Shown: one piece after another, positions 33,031 to 42,765 of the stretch
Layout: every line of letters begins with the position of its first letter
How positions within the stretch are numbered: the first letter of the stretch is position 1
From: a virus
Direction: 5' to 3' (one strand)
Length of the DNA stretch: 51,221 bases
Virus record (IMG/VR): IMGVR_UViG_3300025141_011978
Location: 1-51,221 of that record
Translations under genes and position numbers: made by a program
The notes under the pieces: model-generated
The model's database searches: none
The model's input: only the letters and a program-made list of their open reading frames with translations
What the model was told of the DNA's origin: nothing

Positions 33031-35208
33031 TTATTTTTCCAAGAATTTTTTGTTCATTGTTTTTGCAACTTCCATCATATTGGTAGCGTTGATGAAAGAA
33101 GCATCATTACCATACATATTTTTGAAAGCTCTATTTTCATCATCATAATCATGTTTACCACTAATAAAGTAACTCAATACATTAATACCTTTAGCTCTCA
33201 TATTGTTAACCATCTTCGCCGTATGTCTTTCAGCACTTTCACCAGAATAATTAATTTCAGAGTTACCATAGTAAGGTTGACCATCGGAGTAATTTACAAA
33301 GTAACTATCCTGATTATTATTACCAGGAATTAATTCTTTTTCAATAGCTTCGAAACACAAACCTTCTGGTGTAGTTCCATCAACATCAAGTGCGGTAAAA
33401 AGAGTTTTAACTTTAGTTAACTTATCAGTTCTTGAATCATACACAACCATAATCATTGGAACATCATTATAATGACGACCGTGTGTAGCTCTGATTGAAA
33501 CAACCACATCAATGTTACCAGCCATATCACAAGCTTTAATCATTGCAACTGCTGATGTCATAGCTTTGTTCCATTTGTCACCAGACATTGAACCAGAAGC
33601 ATCAACTGAAATATGAAGATAAGCTTTGTTAAATCTTTCAACAAAGGTTTGACTAAACACATTAGAATTTCCAAAACCTAATTCAGACAACAATCTCTTA
33701 TCAATCTTACCAGAATCTTTCCGAGAATATTTAAGAGAAGATTCTTCACCTCTAACTTGAAGTTTTCTTCCTAACATAGTTCCTAATCTTAAACCTTCTT
33801 CAACAAAGTTGTAAGAACTTCCGTAACGATTTGTATCATTATAATTTTTTTGTCTCCAAGAAGTAGCACAACCAAAGATATTAGAATCAATTAAACCTTG
33901 AGTAAGTTTCCGAACAACCAAACACTTTGTTCCTTTACCAAAAGAATTATAATCCCAACGATTAGTTTGGATACCATCACCAACATTCTCATAAGAAGCA
34001 CCACTCTCTTCAATCGCTTTAACAGAGTTATTATCTTTTTTAGAAAGTTTGGTTTTATTAATATTACCATCAACAAAATCTTTTTGTTTTTCAAAAGCTT
34101 TTCTTAATTGTTCTTTTTGTCTATCTGAAAGTTCAACAGGAGTAGAACCATCATCATTAGAAGAACCATTACCACCCATCCCAACAGGAGCCTCAACAGA
34201 TTTTCCACCACCTGAACCAGAACCATCACTACTATCTTCACCATTTTCAACTGAATCAAGAAGTGAATCAAATTCTTCATCACTCAAAGTGTTATCATCA
34301 GAACCACCATTACCACCACCATCAGAATTACCATCATCACCTTCACCATCAAGACCACTCATACCATCAGTATTAGTATCTGAATTTCCTTCAACTTTAA
34401 CTTTATCAATTGAATTAAGAACAACTCTACTAACTTCAAGTGCCACATTAAGAGCCATTCTCGTATCTTCTAACCGAGATATATTCCACAATTCAACTAA
34501 ATTATAAATTTCTTTAAGACCTTTAAGAGAACCTAACTGTCTATTTTTATTATGAAGGTTAATTATTCTAAACATATAAGAATCAATATCTTCAATTCTC
34601 ATTTCAGAACTCAATAAACCTTTATCTACATTCTTTGAATAAAAATACTTATTATACATTGAATGATAATAACCTTTATAACCAGGAGAAGATTTAAATG
34701 TATCAGTATCAATTCTCCTATCTTCAACATAATTCAGAACTGATTTAACCATCTGAATAACATTATTTCTAGAAACATTTTTGTTATCACCTATAACATA
34801 AAGTTCTTCAGGTATTTCCATTTCTAATTGTTTAAGAAGATTAAAATCAGAAAGTGATATATGAGAACCTTCGTGAAGAGCCAAACCAACAGCTACATCA
34901 AAATTCTTCTCATTAAGGTTAGAACCTATAACAACTTTCTTACCATCAGTAAAAGATTCATCATTATTATTAAATGTAACTGGTATATTCTTACCAGTAA
35001 CAATATTAACAAAGTTACCTATGGCTCTTTTATAACCTGATAAAGCAACTATATCTTTACCCTTTGGTTTATCTTCATCAATACCTAAAAATGAATCAAC
35101 ATCATTATCAGAAGAAGTATCCCAAAAGGAAGAAAATGATTTAGTCTTATTTTTAGAAGGGCCAGAACGGAAAGTAAAACCCTTATAATCATTTGAATTA
35201 AAACTCAT
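33031..35208 (-). CDS. CobT-like protein: HExxH metallopeptidase-like region plus von Willebrand A domain
   Basis: 725 residues from the ATG at 35208, chosen because AAAGGAAAA precedes it. Residues 110-118 contain HEGSH in ALHEGSHISL, a zinc-protease-like motif. A long acidic Gly/Ser/Asp linker (about 278-365) leads to a C-terminal vWA domain with the MIDAS motif DASGS at 536-540. This layout resembles CobT and related vWA partners of MoxR/CobS AAA+ ATPases. A CobS-like ATPase is encoded at 46347-47552 behind a related promoter. Target of the pair unknown. Confidence 0.85.
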   Translation of the reverse strand: MSFNSNDYKGFTFRSGPSKNKTKSFSSFWDTSSDNDVDSFLGIDEDKPKGKDIVALSGYKRAIGNFVNIVTGKNIPVTFNNNDESFTDGKKVVIGSNLNEKNFDVAVGLALHEGSHISLSDFNLLKQLEMEIPEELYVIGDNKNVSRNNVIQMVKSVLNYVEDRRIDTDTFKSSPGYKGYYHSMYNKYFYSKNVDKGLLSSEMRIEDIDSYMFRIINLHNKNRQLGSLKGLKEIYNLVELWNISRLEDTRMALNVALEVSRVVLNSIDKVKVEGNSDTNTDGMSGLDGEGDDGNSDGGGNGGSDDNTLSDEEFDSLLDSVENGEDSSDGSGSGGGKSVEAPVGMGGNGSSNDDGSTPVELSDRQKEQLRKAFEKQKDFVDGNINKTKLSKKDNNSVKAIEESGASYENVGDGIQTNRWDYNSFGKGTKCLVVRKLTQGLIDSNIFGCATSWRQKNYNDTNRYGSSYNFVEEGLRLGTMLGRKLQVRGEESSLKYSRKDSGKIDKRLLSELGFGNSNVFSQTFVERFNKAYLHISVDASGSMSGDKWNKAMTSAVAMIKACDMAGNIDVVVSIRATHGRHYNDVPMIMVVYDSRTDKLTKVKTLFTALDVDGTTPEGLCFEAIEKELIPGNNNQDSYFVNYSDGQPYYGNSEINYSGESAERHTAKMVNNMRAKGINVLSYFISGKHDYDDENRAFKNMYGNDASFINATNMMEVAKTMNKKFLEK

Positions 35209-35251
35209 AAATTTTCCTTTTCTATTATTTATCTCTTTTATCATCTATGTA

Positions 35252-35335
35252 AATATACGGCGAATATCTAATTAAAGTCAAGCACTTTCGTAAATTAAAT
35301 TGTAACAGTATGTAACAATTAAAGTATTACTTTAA
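35252..35335 (-). promoter_or_regulatory. regulated promoter module of the vWA gene (copy A)
   Basis: Coding strand, 5' to 3': palindrome TTAAAGTAATACTTTAA (35319-35335), direct repeat TGTTACA x2 with 10-bp period (35301-35317), -35 TTGACT (35276-35281), 18 bp ending in CGCCG, -10 TATATT (35252-35257). The same layout recurs at 48000-48085. The leader to the ATG is about 40 nt. Confidence 0.7.
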
Positions 35336-35341
35336 GTATTT

Positions 35342-35503
35342 TTAAGATATTATTTCCAAATCATAATAAGGATCAATTATTAATGCACCTGTTTTATCAT
35401 CTCTCCAAGTTACATAATCATTATTAATGGATGTGACCACACCCGTACATTGATACTTCGGTCAGGTACTATTTATATCTCTAACTGTATCTCCAATTTG
35501 AAT
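35342..35503 (-). pseudogene. small gene interrupted by an in-frame TGA (or read through)
   Basis: A ribosome-binding site AAGGAGG follows the big Cys-rich gene, but no ATG is in frame; an ATT would be the start. The frame reads IQIGDTVRDINST, then TGA (35462-35464), then PKYQCTGVVTSINNDYVTWR and on to a TAA at 35342. Protein-like sequence continues in the same frame on both sides of the TGA, and it resembles a short SH3/KOW-like domain. TGA-C is a leaky stop context. Either a decayed gene, a sequencing error, or readthrough. Confidence 0.55.
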
Positions 35504-35515
35504 TTGTCCTCCTTT

Positions 35516-38500
35516 TTACATTTTTGGGATTATTCCACCTTCTTGCATGGTCGAGTTACAACTTTGTGTCATTATACCCCATAAACAATAAGCTGAAAGA
35601 AGATGTTCATCCCATTGAATGATTGTTGTGATACCTTCAATGGTTTCAGTTTGATCTACCTGAAAACAAGTTTGTATACCATCACAATCAGTTTCCGTGT
35701 CACAAGGGCCCGCTTCACATGCCTCAGCATAGTGGTTTGCACAACATGCATCACACTCATTTTCTTCACCACCACATGTTCCACATATATCATATTTTCC
35801 TTCTTGTGGTACATCCTGGATGGTAGGTACCATATAACATTCCTCATCACAACCTACAAATCCATATTCGAAACATTCTGCGGGCTCAGTTGGACAATTT
35901 GATACATCACAAACCACGGAGTCATCCCAACATATATATTCAGCACCTGGTCCACCACATACACCACAGTCATCTAATACTGCACAACCAAAACAATCAT
36001 CATTACAATCTCTGAGAGTTGAGGATGTGTCAAACTCCCATAGGCCACATAGACGACAATCGTCTATATTATTATTTCCTCCACATTCTCCTAAACAATC
36101 TTCAACCCAACAGTCACCATCGGCATAAGTTTCCCCTGAAGTTACAAGGTAGTTACAAGCTATTGATTCTGTACAACAAGTTGAATTATCACCATCACAT
36201 ACTCCACATTCATCTTTTATCACACAAAGTAATGCATTACATAAATTTTGATTTTGTGGTGAACAATCACCATCACCAGATCCAGAAATGTCCGGACAGA
36301 CTATATAAGGTTCACAATTATTAGTACCACACGCACTAAGACCACATTCCGTACAAGTATGATAAGTACCATCACCAGCACATGTAGCTAATTCATTATA
36401 ATTGTCACTACCGATGTCACACGCATCATTACCAGCTGGAAGACATTCATCATCACAATCACATATTCCATCATTATCAGTATCAATACATTTTCCTTCG
36501 GGTTGACATTGGGGGATATTACAAGCATCCATCTGGTAAGTGCATTGAAATTCTAGATCACCTTCAATATTGGCACAATACTCTTCACCTAAAATTGTAC
36601 AATAATCACCAGTTTCTGTACCAATTGCACAAGTTACTGGTCCTTCTTCATCACAACCACAACCTTGATCAGTTGCTGTAGAACCGCAAACATTATCACA
36701 ACCAGATGGTCCAGCCTCACCACAACCACATCCAAGTTCTTCATCCTCGTCACAACAACCATTAACTAACCCAGTATCAATACAAGCGCAATCACACCAT
36801 TCTACTCCAGCTTCATCTGTACTACAAGTCTCTGCGTCAATATTACCAAAACAATCACCACAATCATCCATATCTGAATTAGGTATATGTTCAGTATTAC
36901 CTTCAGAACAAACATCACAGTCATCTAATACAGCTTCACCATTACAAACACCATTACAATCTACTTCAAGTGATTGACTTCTACATTCATAACTTGCATT
37001 GTCCATTGTACAACAATCACCATTACAATCTACTATATTGGTATCCTCTAAATATCCATCTACATATTCACAATCTGCACATTCACCGTAATTACACGCA
37101 GCTATAACATCACATATTGTAGCTGATCCACCACATTCCCCTAAACAATCTAATACACCACATCCAAGTCCATCACAACCGGTTGGAGTTCCACAATCAA
37201 AGTCATCTAGTTCTCCACAAGTAGCTGGTGGATATTCACAATCATATCCACAACCACCATTATCGCAATTAGTATCTGGGGAAGTTCCTCCACCACCGCA
37301 ATTATTTTTATAATTTATAGTCTCACCACCACAGACACCATCACAATCCCAAGAATGTGCAGCACATTCACAAAATCCAGAAACATTACAATCAGGTAAA
37401 TGGTCGTCTGTACCATCTGATGCTGGATATAACTCACTACAATTACCAGTACCACAATAATCTATAGTCTCATCACACTGATCAGTTGCTCCACCACATT
37501 CTGGATCACCAACAGCTGCACAATCCCAAAGGGCTACAGCTTCATTGTCACCACAAACTCCACATTCATCTTCTACTGATAAACCACCACATATTCCTGC
37601 ACAGTCTACACCATCATCACTACTACAATAACAAGAATTATCGATTGGATTACAATTAGGAGTTGGTTCAGAACAATTAGGATTATTATCACCACTACAA
37701 TTTACATCTTCCATACATTCACCACCGGCGTCAACGCCTGAAGCAGTACATCCTTCTCCTAGGCAACCACCTGCATCGCTATTATCGAGGAAATGACAAG
37801 TAAATACTGGTTCCTCACCACCCACACATGTATAATATCCGTCAAAGTAATAAACATCATCTTCACAATAAGAATCACAATCTGGTTGATTACAACCACA
37901 ATTTTGATTATTTGGATCTGCAACACAATCACCACAGTCATCAACACTTCCATAACCATCGAGACATGAATAGAAGGTATTATAGGTTTCACCTGATGGT
38001 AAAGTACTACAACATGATGCTTCACCAGGACCGCCACAATGTCCAGCTTCTGACCAAGTGAAGTTTGATATGTCATTACCACCACATACACCACATTGAT
38101 CTATCACATCATCACCACCACAAATACCAGCACAGTCAGGTTCCTCATATGAGCAGCATTCAGCGTTCAACGAACAATATGTACAATCACTTATATAACT
38201 TTCACCACAACCACAACCATCTGGATCTGTATCATTACAACACCCACTAAAATCCCCACCTGAATCTGGTAATGGGCAATCACCAGTTGAGCAATATCCT
38301 CCATTACAAGTACATTCAGCAGATGAGCTTGCATATCCATAAGTTCCACAACAATCAGAATTACTACCTTCACATGAACCACAAAAATTGGTGGATGTAC
38401 ATCCAGAGACACTTGATGTATCACAAGTATCAGCAGTTCCACACATTCCATGATTAGAACAAGGATTATAATTTTCTATTGAATCACAACCAGCTTCACC

Positions 38501-39565
38501 AAAACAACCATAAGCAGTTCCACACATTCCATGATTAGAACAAGAATTATAATTTTCTATTGAATCACAACCACCATCACCATCAGCACCACTAAAACAG
38601 TCAGTACTCGTTCCACCACAATTTTCACAAGAAACTGATGGAGCTGAACAATCACTAGAACCACAAACTGTACCACCACAATAATTAGTTTCTTCGTCTG
38701 AACAAGCATAATCTGGAGCTGAACAATCACTAGAACCACAAACTGTACCACCACAATAATTAGTTTCTTCTTCGTCTGAACAAACATAATCTGGAGCTGA
38801 ACAACCACCACCCTCACAATCAGTTGGTTCACCACATTCACCACAATCAGCTGGTGTATCACATTCAGTATCGAAAGCTACACAACCACCACCACAACCA
38901 GCATCACAAGTGAGGATAAAAGCATTACCACCACATTCTCCGGCACAATCTGTATTATTAGTTTCACAGTCACATTCACCGAAGAAATCCCCATCGACAT
39001 CATAATCGTTATCAACCCAATTATCTTCAACAATGTCTGGACAAAATACCTGAGAATCCGTTGGACATCCGAACCCATCGCCATCGTTATCAGAGTAATA
39101 GGTAGTCAAATAAAGACAACATTCATTTCCACCAGGACCATCACCATCTTCATTACAGTCTGTATTACAACCATCTGTACAAGTATTACACGCACTATCA
39201 TCAGTACAACCATATACTGGGATGACATAATTAAAACTTACTTGTATAACTTCTGATAAGCCCCATGGCAAAGCCGCGAATTGTGGAGATACCCAATCAC
39301 CAGTACTCGTTACTACACCAGTTATTGTTTCACCTGGAAATTCAGCTGGTGTTAATTCGATTAAAAAATCATATCCAACTGGATCAGAATCTACCTCTAA
39401 TAGTATATTAATTAATGTAGCAGTCCCGTCGCCATTATCCGTATAACTTATACCACCATTTTCAGGATAATTAATTGTTGCTCCTTGATAAGTAAGGGAA
39501 ATTGAATCTTCAGGAGTAACCGAATGGTTAAATGAATATGTTAAACTTAAATTTAAAAGTGCCAT
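35516..39565 (-). CDS. giant Cys-rich repeat protein (surface/adhesin-like)
   Basis: 1349 residues from the ATG at 39565, which overlaps the previous stop (TAATG). After an N-terminal beta domain of about 120 residues (SLTYSFNHSVTPEDSISLTY), the rest is dominated by Cys/Gly/Asp repeats such as DCAGICGGDDVIDQCGVCGG and DECGVCDGDNSTCC, plus calcium-binding-type DNDGDGFGCP and DTDNDGICDCDDE. Such repeats are typical of large secreted proteins of Marinimicrobia and related FCB bacteria. No signal peptide. Probably a virion appendage folding outside the cell. Confidence 0.85.
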   Translation of the reverse strand: MALLNLSLTYSFNHSVTPEDSISLTYQGATINYPENGGISYTDNGDGTATLINILLEVDSDPVGYDFLIELTPAEFPGETITGVVTSTGDWVSPQFAALPWGLSEVIQVSFNYVIPVYGCTDDSACNTCTDGCNTDCNEDGDGPGGNECCLYLTTYYSDNDGDGFGCPTDSQVFCPDIVEDNWVDNDYDVDGDFFGECDCETNNTDCAGECGGNAFILTCDAGCGGGCVAFDTECDTPADCGECGEPTDCEGGGCSAPDYVCSDEEETNYCGGTVCGSSDCSAPDYACSDEETNYCGGTVCGSSDCSAPSVSCENCGGTSTDCFSGADGDGGCDSIENYNSCSNHGMCGTAYGCFGEAGCDSIENYNPCSNHGMCGTADTCDTSSVSGCTSTNFCGSCEGSNSDCCGTYGYASSSAECTCNGGYCSTGDCPLPDSGGDFSGCCNDTDPDGCGCGESYISDCTYCSLNAECCSYEEPDCAGICGGDDVIDQCGVCGGNDISNFTWSEAGHCGGPGEASCCSTLPSGETYNTFYSCLDGYGSVDDCGDCVADPNNQNCGCNQPDCDSYCEDDVYYFDGYYTCVGGEEPVFTCHFLDNSDAGGCLGEGCTASGVDAGGECMEDVNCSGDNNPNCSEPTPNCNPIDNSCYCSSDDGVDCAGICGGLSVEDECGVCGDNEAVALWDCAAVGDPECGGATDQCDETIDYCGTGNCSELYPASDGTDDHLPDCNVSGFCECAAHSWDCDGVCGGETINYKNNCGGGGTSPDTNCDNGGCGYDCEYPPATCGELDDFDCGTPTGCDGLGCGVLDCLGECGGSATICDVIAACNYGECADCEYVDGYLEDTNIVDCNGDCCTMDNASYECRSQSLEVDCNGVCNGEAVLDDCDVCSEGNTEHIPNSDMDDCGDCFGNIDAETCSTDEAGVEWCDCACIDTGLVNGCCDEDEELGCGCGEAGPSGCDNVCGSTATDQGCGCDEEGPVTCAIGTETGDYCTILGEEYCANIEGDLEFQCTYQMDACNIPQCQPEGKCIDTDNDGICDCDDECLPAGNDACDIGSDNYNELATCAGDGTYHTCTECGLSACGTNNCEPYIVCPDISGSGDGDCSPQNQNLCNALLCVIKDECGVCDGDNSTCCTESIACNYLVTSGETYADGDCWVEDCLGECGGNNNIDDCRLCGLWEFDTSSTLRDCNDDCFGCAVLDDCGVCGGPGAEYICWDDSVVCDVSNCPTEPAECFEYGFVGCDEECYMVPTIQDVPQEGKYDICGTCGGEENECDACCANHYAEACEAGPCDTETDCDGIQTCFQVDQTETIEGITTIIQWDEHLLSAYCLWGIMTQSCNSTMQEGGIIPKM

Positions 39566-40269
39566 TATGTTCCCCCATTCCAAGTTAATGTCTTATCACT
39601 ACCCATACTAGAAATACCTACTATCATACCTTTAACTATAGATGTTATATCACCCGATGCATTAAACCAGCTTCCACCCACCCTCATAGCATAACCAACC
39701 ATTTGTGAGGACAGCATTGTAATAATATGAGACCCATCATCAATTTCCCCACCAATTGATTGATCTAATATATCAGTAAAGCTTGTACCATCATGAAATT
39801 CATCAGCATATGGATAAGAAACAAATCCCCAAGCAGCTGCTTGTGTCTGTACAGTACCATCCCAACCACCAACAACAGTAAACGAAGGATAAGTTACAGA
39901 AGGACATGTACTTGGATCCATACATACATCACTACCAGAACAAATTCCATCACATTCAGTACAATTATTATCACAACAACTTCCCTCACTATCACAACAA
40001 ACACCACAATCAGCAGGACATGTAATTGGATCTATATAATTCTCTGGTAAACATGTCTCACCACCTGGACAAATCCCATCACATTGAGTACAATCACTAT
40101 CACAACAACCGTCAGCAATATCACAACATACACCGGTATAATCACGACCACCGGATGTACGTGTATCGTAATTTGGTCTTTCCTTTTGTGGAAGAATATC
40201 ATTCATTAAACTCTGCAATTCTTCAACAGACATATTCTGTAATTCTTTATCTGAATGCTTTTTAGCCAT
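39565..40269 (-). CDS. Cys-rich protein with short helical N-terminus
   Basis: 234 residues, ATG preceded by GGAG. The N-terminus MAKKHSDKELQNMSVEELQS is a helical motif shared with the next gene upstream. A Cys-rich block follows with two near-copies: CCDSDCTQCDGICPGGETC and CCDNNCTECDGICSGSDVC. The C-terminal half is a beta domain (SFTVVGGWDGTVQTQAAAWG). It overlaps both neighbours. Probably part of the same surface structure as the giant protein. Confidence 0.78.
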   Translation of the reverse strand: MAKKHSDKELQNMSVEELQSLMNDILPQKERPNYDTRTSGGRDYTGVCCDIADGCCDSDCTQCDGICPGGETCLPENYIDPITCPADCGVCCDSEGSCCDNNCTECDGICSGSDVCMDPSTCPSVTYPSFTVVGGWDGTVQTQAAAWGFVSYPYADEFHDGTSFTDILDQSIGGEIDDGSHIITMLSSQMVGYAMRVGGSWFNASGDITSIVKGMIVGISSMGSDKTLTWNGGT

Positions 40270-41098
40270 TATTCTCCAATCTTTTTATTTCATCTATAAG
40301 TTGTTGTTTGGAAAGTTTTGTTGGAACAGGTGTTGTTCTTCCACCCTTTTTAGATGAAGTATAATCACAACCATAACCAAAACCATCAACACAAGTTCCA
40401 CAAACATTATAATATAAACAACTTCCATCATCTTCCGTTGCGATATCATCATAGTTACATGCGGTTTCATCCATACATCCAGAAACATATTCAGTTGGAC
40501 AGACAAGGGGTGTTGAATCACCATGAATATGATTAATAATAACTAATAAATCAAGAACATTTAATGCACCATCACCGTTTACATCACCACATGGATGATA
40601 TCCCGAACCATCACCCAATATTATATTAATTAATATAACTATATCAAGAACATCTATGGCACCATCACCATTTGGATCACCACATTGACCTTCCGGACAA
40701 TGGTCTGTATTACCTGGCTCATTATTATGGGTGTACCCACCTTCATGAAATTTTCTTTTAATATTAATACAGGGTTCATTATTACTTAAATAACCATTTA
40801 GTCTATCTAACATTTGTTCCAAAGACAATCCACTTAAACTCTGTAACATCTGTCTTTCTTCTGAGCAATTTCCTTGTGGTATTGGTTTGGGTTTTATTTC
40901 AGGGGGTCTTGGTTTTGATATTAAATCTTTTTTTAGATTTTGTAGTTGTTCAATAGACATAGAATGGAGTTGACTGTCGAGAAGTTTTGGTTGTGATGGA
41001 ACAGGTGTTGTTCCTTTACTCTGTTCTAACTCATCTTTTATTCTTTGTAGTTCTTTAACAGATTTATTTCGTAACTCATTATCTAAATATTTAGCCAT
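40262..41098 (-). CDS. dockerin-bearing protein with helical N-terminal repeats
   Basis: 278 residues. Two copies of a short helix (LRNKSVKELQRIKDEL; LHSMSIEQLQNLKKDL) open the protein. A type I dockerin-like pair follows at about residues 137-196: GDPNGDGAIDVLDIVILINI and GDVNGDGALNVLDLLVIINH, each a calcium-loop/helix. A Cys motif (CNYDDIATEDDGSC) and a C-terminal helix (SKQQLIDEIKRLENNG) complete it. Dockerins bind cohesins; no cohesin is evident in the window. Confidence 0.82.
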   Translation of the reverse strand: MAKYLDNELRNKSVKELQRIKDELEQSKGTTPVPSQPKLLDSQLHSMSIEQLQNLKKDLISKPRPPEIKPKPIPQGNCSEERQMLQSLSGLSLEQMLDRLNGYLSNNEPCINIKRKFHEGGYTHNNEPGNTDHCPEGQCGDPNGDGAIDVLDIVILINIILGDGSGYHPCGDVNGDGALNVLDLLVIINHIHGDSTPLVCPTEYVSGCMDETACNYDDIATEDDGSCLYYNVCGTCVDGFGYGCDYTSSKKGGRTTPVPTKLSKQQLIDEIKRLENNG

Positions 41099-41102
41099 TG
41101 TT

Positions 41103-41558
41103 CTATTTCTGTAACTTTTTTATATCGTTAATAAGTTGTCGTTTCAAGTTTTCTTCTCTACTTGTTGCAACTGGTTTTGTAAATCCACCTCCTTGGAGTT
41201 TTCCACCTTTTCTTCCCAATGGTGGGCCTGTAGGAGCTCCTACAGAAGTTGCCATGTGTGAGTGACTTGCGGTTGATTTCATTGGCATCTGACTTTCCAA
41301 TGATGAAACTTTACTTTCCAATGTCAAAACTTTTTGTATTAATTCATTTACTTCATCTATTATTTTATTTATCTTACCAGTAGGGGCGTGTGTTTCTATC
41401 AAAAGTTCTCTTAGATTATTATAATTCATTATCTTTTCTTTTGTTGTATCTTTTTCAAGTGGTTTCATTGGATTAGGTGTGAATACTTTGGTCTTTTCAT
41501 ATAACCAATTCCATATATTATTAAATGGACCACCTGTTGGTAGTTTATTTATTGCCAT
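41103..41558 (-). CDS. helical protein at the head of the Cys/dockerin module
   Basis: 151 residues. A coiled coil (ELIQKVLTLESKVSSLESQM) lies in the middle, followed by a Gly/Pro-rich linker. The C-terminus NLKRQLINDIKKLQK matches the C-terminal helix of the dockerin protein. The first gene after the motif at 41624. May be an attachment or oligomerisation adaptor for the Cys-rich proteins. Confidence 0.7.
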   Translation of the reverse strand: MAINKLPTGGPFNNIWNWLYEKTKVFTPNPMKPLEKDTTKEKIMNYNNLRELLIETHAPTGKINKIIDEVNELIQKVLTLESKVSSLESQMPMKSTASHSHMATSVGAPTGPPLGRKGGKLQGGGFTKPVATSREENLKRQLINDIKKLQK

Positions 41559-41623
41559 AATTTTTTCCTATACTAATTGAAAATCTTTCATCCCCCTAAC
41601 GATGTTAGATATAATTACTCATA

Positions 41624-41632
41624 TATAAATAT
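41624..41632 (-). promoter_or_regulatory. putative late promoter motif for the Cys/dockerin module
   Basis: Coding strand CTATATTTATATATGAG. Motif and flanks match the baseplate-operon site at 17418 closely, which suggests that this module is expressed with virion genes. Confidence 0.55.
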
Positions 41633-41655
41633 AGCATTTGTAGAAATAGAGAGAA

Positions 41656-41681
41656 ATAAAAAACCTCACAATAGTGAGGTT
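41656..41681 (-). terminator. rho-independent terminator
   Basis: Minus strand AACCTCAC-TATT-GTGAGGTT followed by TTTT, 9 nt after the stop of the gene at 41691. It separates that gene from the Cys/dockerin module. Confidence 0.88.
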
Positions 41682-41690
41682 TAATATTAG

Positions 41691-42260
41691 TTATTTTTTG
41701 GGTGTTTGACTGTTACCCGGTGGTTTCTTTAAACCAGCCTTTTTAAGAGATTCAGCTAAAGATTTAACTTCGTCTCCTTTCTTACGACTTCTGTATTCAT
41801 CGTAGTATAACTCAAACTTTTCTTTTGGTGTAAGTTCGTGATCTATTCGCAACTCTTGTAAGAACTTCTTTAACTCATATTGTTTTGATTTGTCTCTATA
41901 GTTAGACTTCTTATATTCTTTATCCCAACCATCTATAAATGAATCAAATTGTTTTATAAGTTTCTTCCATTCTGCTTCAGACATATCTTCGGGGAAGTCC
42001 ATACGAATATCTTTACGGAATGATTCTATATCATCCCATCTATCTTTTAAGTCATCCGTAGATAGTCTGTCTTTCTCATCTGGATCTTCTAAATCAAAAC
42101 CATCCAAACCATTCATTAGTTCACTTATGAGATAGTTACAGAAATTGATTCTATGTAAATCATCGGCTGTATTAGTTTTAGCAGCCTCGAATTGAATTTC
42201 ATCAATAAATTCAATTAGATTTTTTACTATATCATCTGGTATGATTTTATACTTCATCAT
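41691..42260 (-). CDS. charged helical hypothetical protein
   Basis: 189 residues, ATG preceded by CGGAG; a second ATG follows directly. Rich in Asp, Glu and Lys and almost wholly helical (EWKKLIKQFDSFIDGWDKEY). No domain recognised. A motif at 42296 precedes it and a terminator follows, so it may be a single-gene transcript. Confidence 0.72.
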   Translation of the reverse strand: MMKYKIIPDDIVKNLIEFIDEIQFEAAKTNTADDLHRINFCNYLISELMNGLDGFDLEDPDEKDRLSTDDLKDRWDDIESFRKDIRMDFPEDMSEAEWKKLIKQFDSFIDGWDKEYKKSNYRDKSKQYELKKFLQELRIDHELTPKEKFELYYDEYRSRKKGDEVKSLAESLKKAGLKKPPGNSQTPKK

Positions 42261-42295
42261 TACTCCGTTTCTCCCACAGTTTGTTATGTCTTTAC

Positions 42296-42304
42296 TATAA
42301 ATAT
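42296..42304 (-). promoter_or_regulatory. putative late promoter motif
   Basis: Coding strand GATATATTTATAGTAAAG, about 36 nt before the ATG at 42260. The region also holds the partial dyad ATCGTTTA/TTAACGAT. Confidence 0.45.
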
Positions 42305-42308
42305 ATCG

Positions 42309-42509
42309 TTAATTGAATAAACGATATAAAATAATTAATTGTAATATAATAGTTGATATAGCTAACATTGTTCTAGTAAACTCCATTATGTGGTTATATC
42401 GATTTAAGAATCTTTCAACTTTATTTCTTTTCTTTGGATATGGTGTTAAAACTTCCAAACCATTTTCATTACAACAATCCTTATCGTGTTTCCACTTTAG
42501 TTCTTTCAT
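42309..42509 (-). CDS. small membrane protein
   Basis: 66 residues, ATG preceded by GGAG. A basic N-terminal half with paired Cys (KDCCNENG) and a C-terminal membrane helix (TMLAISTIILQLIILYRLF). Overlaps the coiled-coil gene by 29 nt. Confidence 0.65.
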   Translation of the reverse strand: MKELKWKHDKDCCNENGLEVLTPYPKKRNKVERFLNRYNHIMEFTRTMLAISTIILQLIILYRLFN

Positions 42510-42765
42510 CTACTATTTCTCCTATCCGCTTATTTCTATTACAGAAATATAATTCTGTTTCTAACTCTTTTACCTTATCTTGTAATTCAGTTATCTCTAA
42601 TGCAAACCCATTTCGTTCAATTCGTATCTTATCCCAATACTTATCTTTAACCTCATTACATTCTCTGGCATACTTTAGTTGTCCTTCTAATCGAGTTACT
42701 TGTGATGTTAATATAGTTATATTTCTCTCGAACTGAAGTTTGCCATTACCGTGATAATCACTCAT
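42481..42765 (-). CDS. coiled-coil protein
   Basis: 94 residues. Heptad-rich from about residue 15 (TSQVTRLEGQLKYAREC; LEITELQDKVKELETEL). Overlaps its upstream neighbour by 8 nt. No family recognised. Confidence 0.68.
   Translation of the reverse strand: MSDYHGNGKLQFERNITILTSQVTRLEGQLKYARECNEVKDKYWDKIRIERNGFALEITELQDKVKELETELYFCNRNKRIGEIVDERTKVETR

Noticed and set aside
33898-34507. Plus-strand frames antisense to the vWA gene
   Set aside because: They mirror the low-complexity Asp/Ser/Gly linker and show Pro/Ser-rich nonsense typical of antisense frames.
35342-35503. Alternative genetic code with TGA as Trp
   Set aside because: Several other genes end in TGA with tightly coupled downstream starts and use TGG for Trp, so a genome-wide reassignment is not supported.
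35516-39565. CRISPR-like array, from the many short repeats
   Set aside because: Repeats are degenerate coding repeats of CGG-type peptide units with no regular spacer length.
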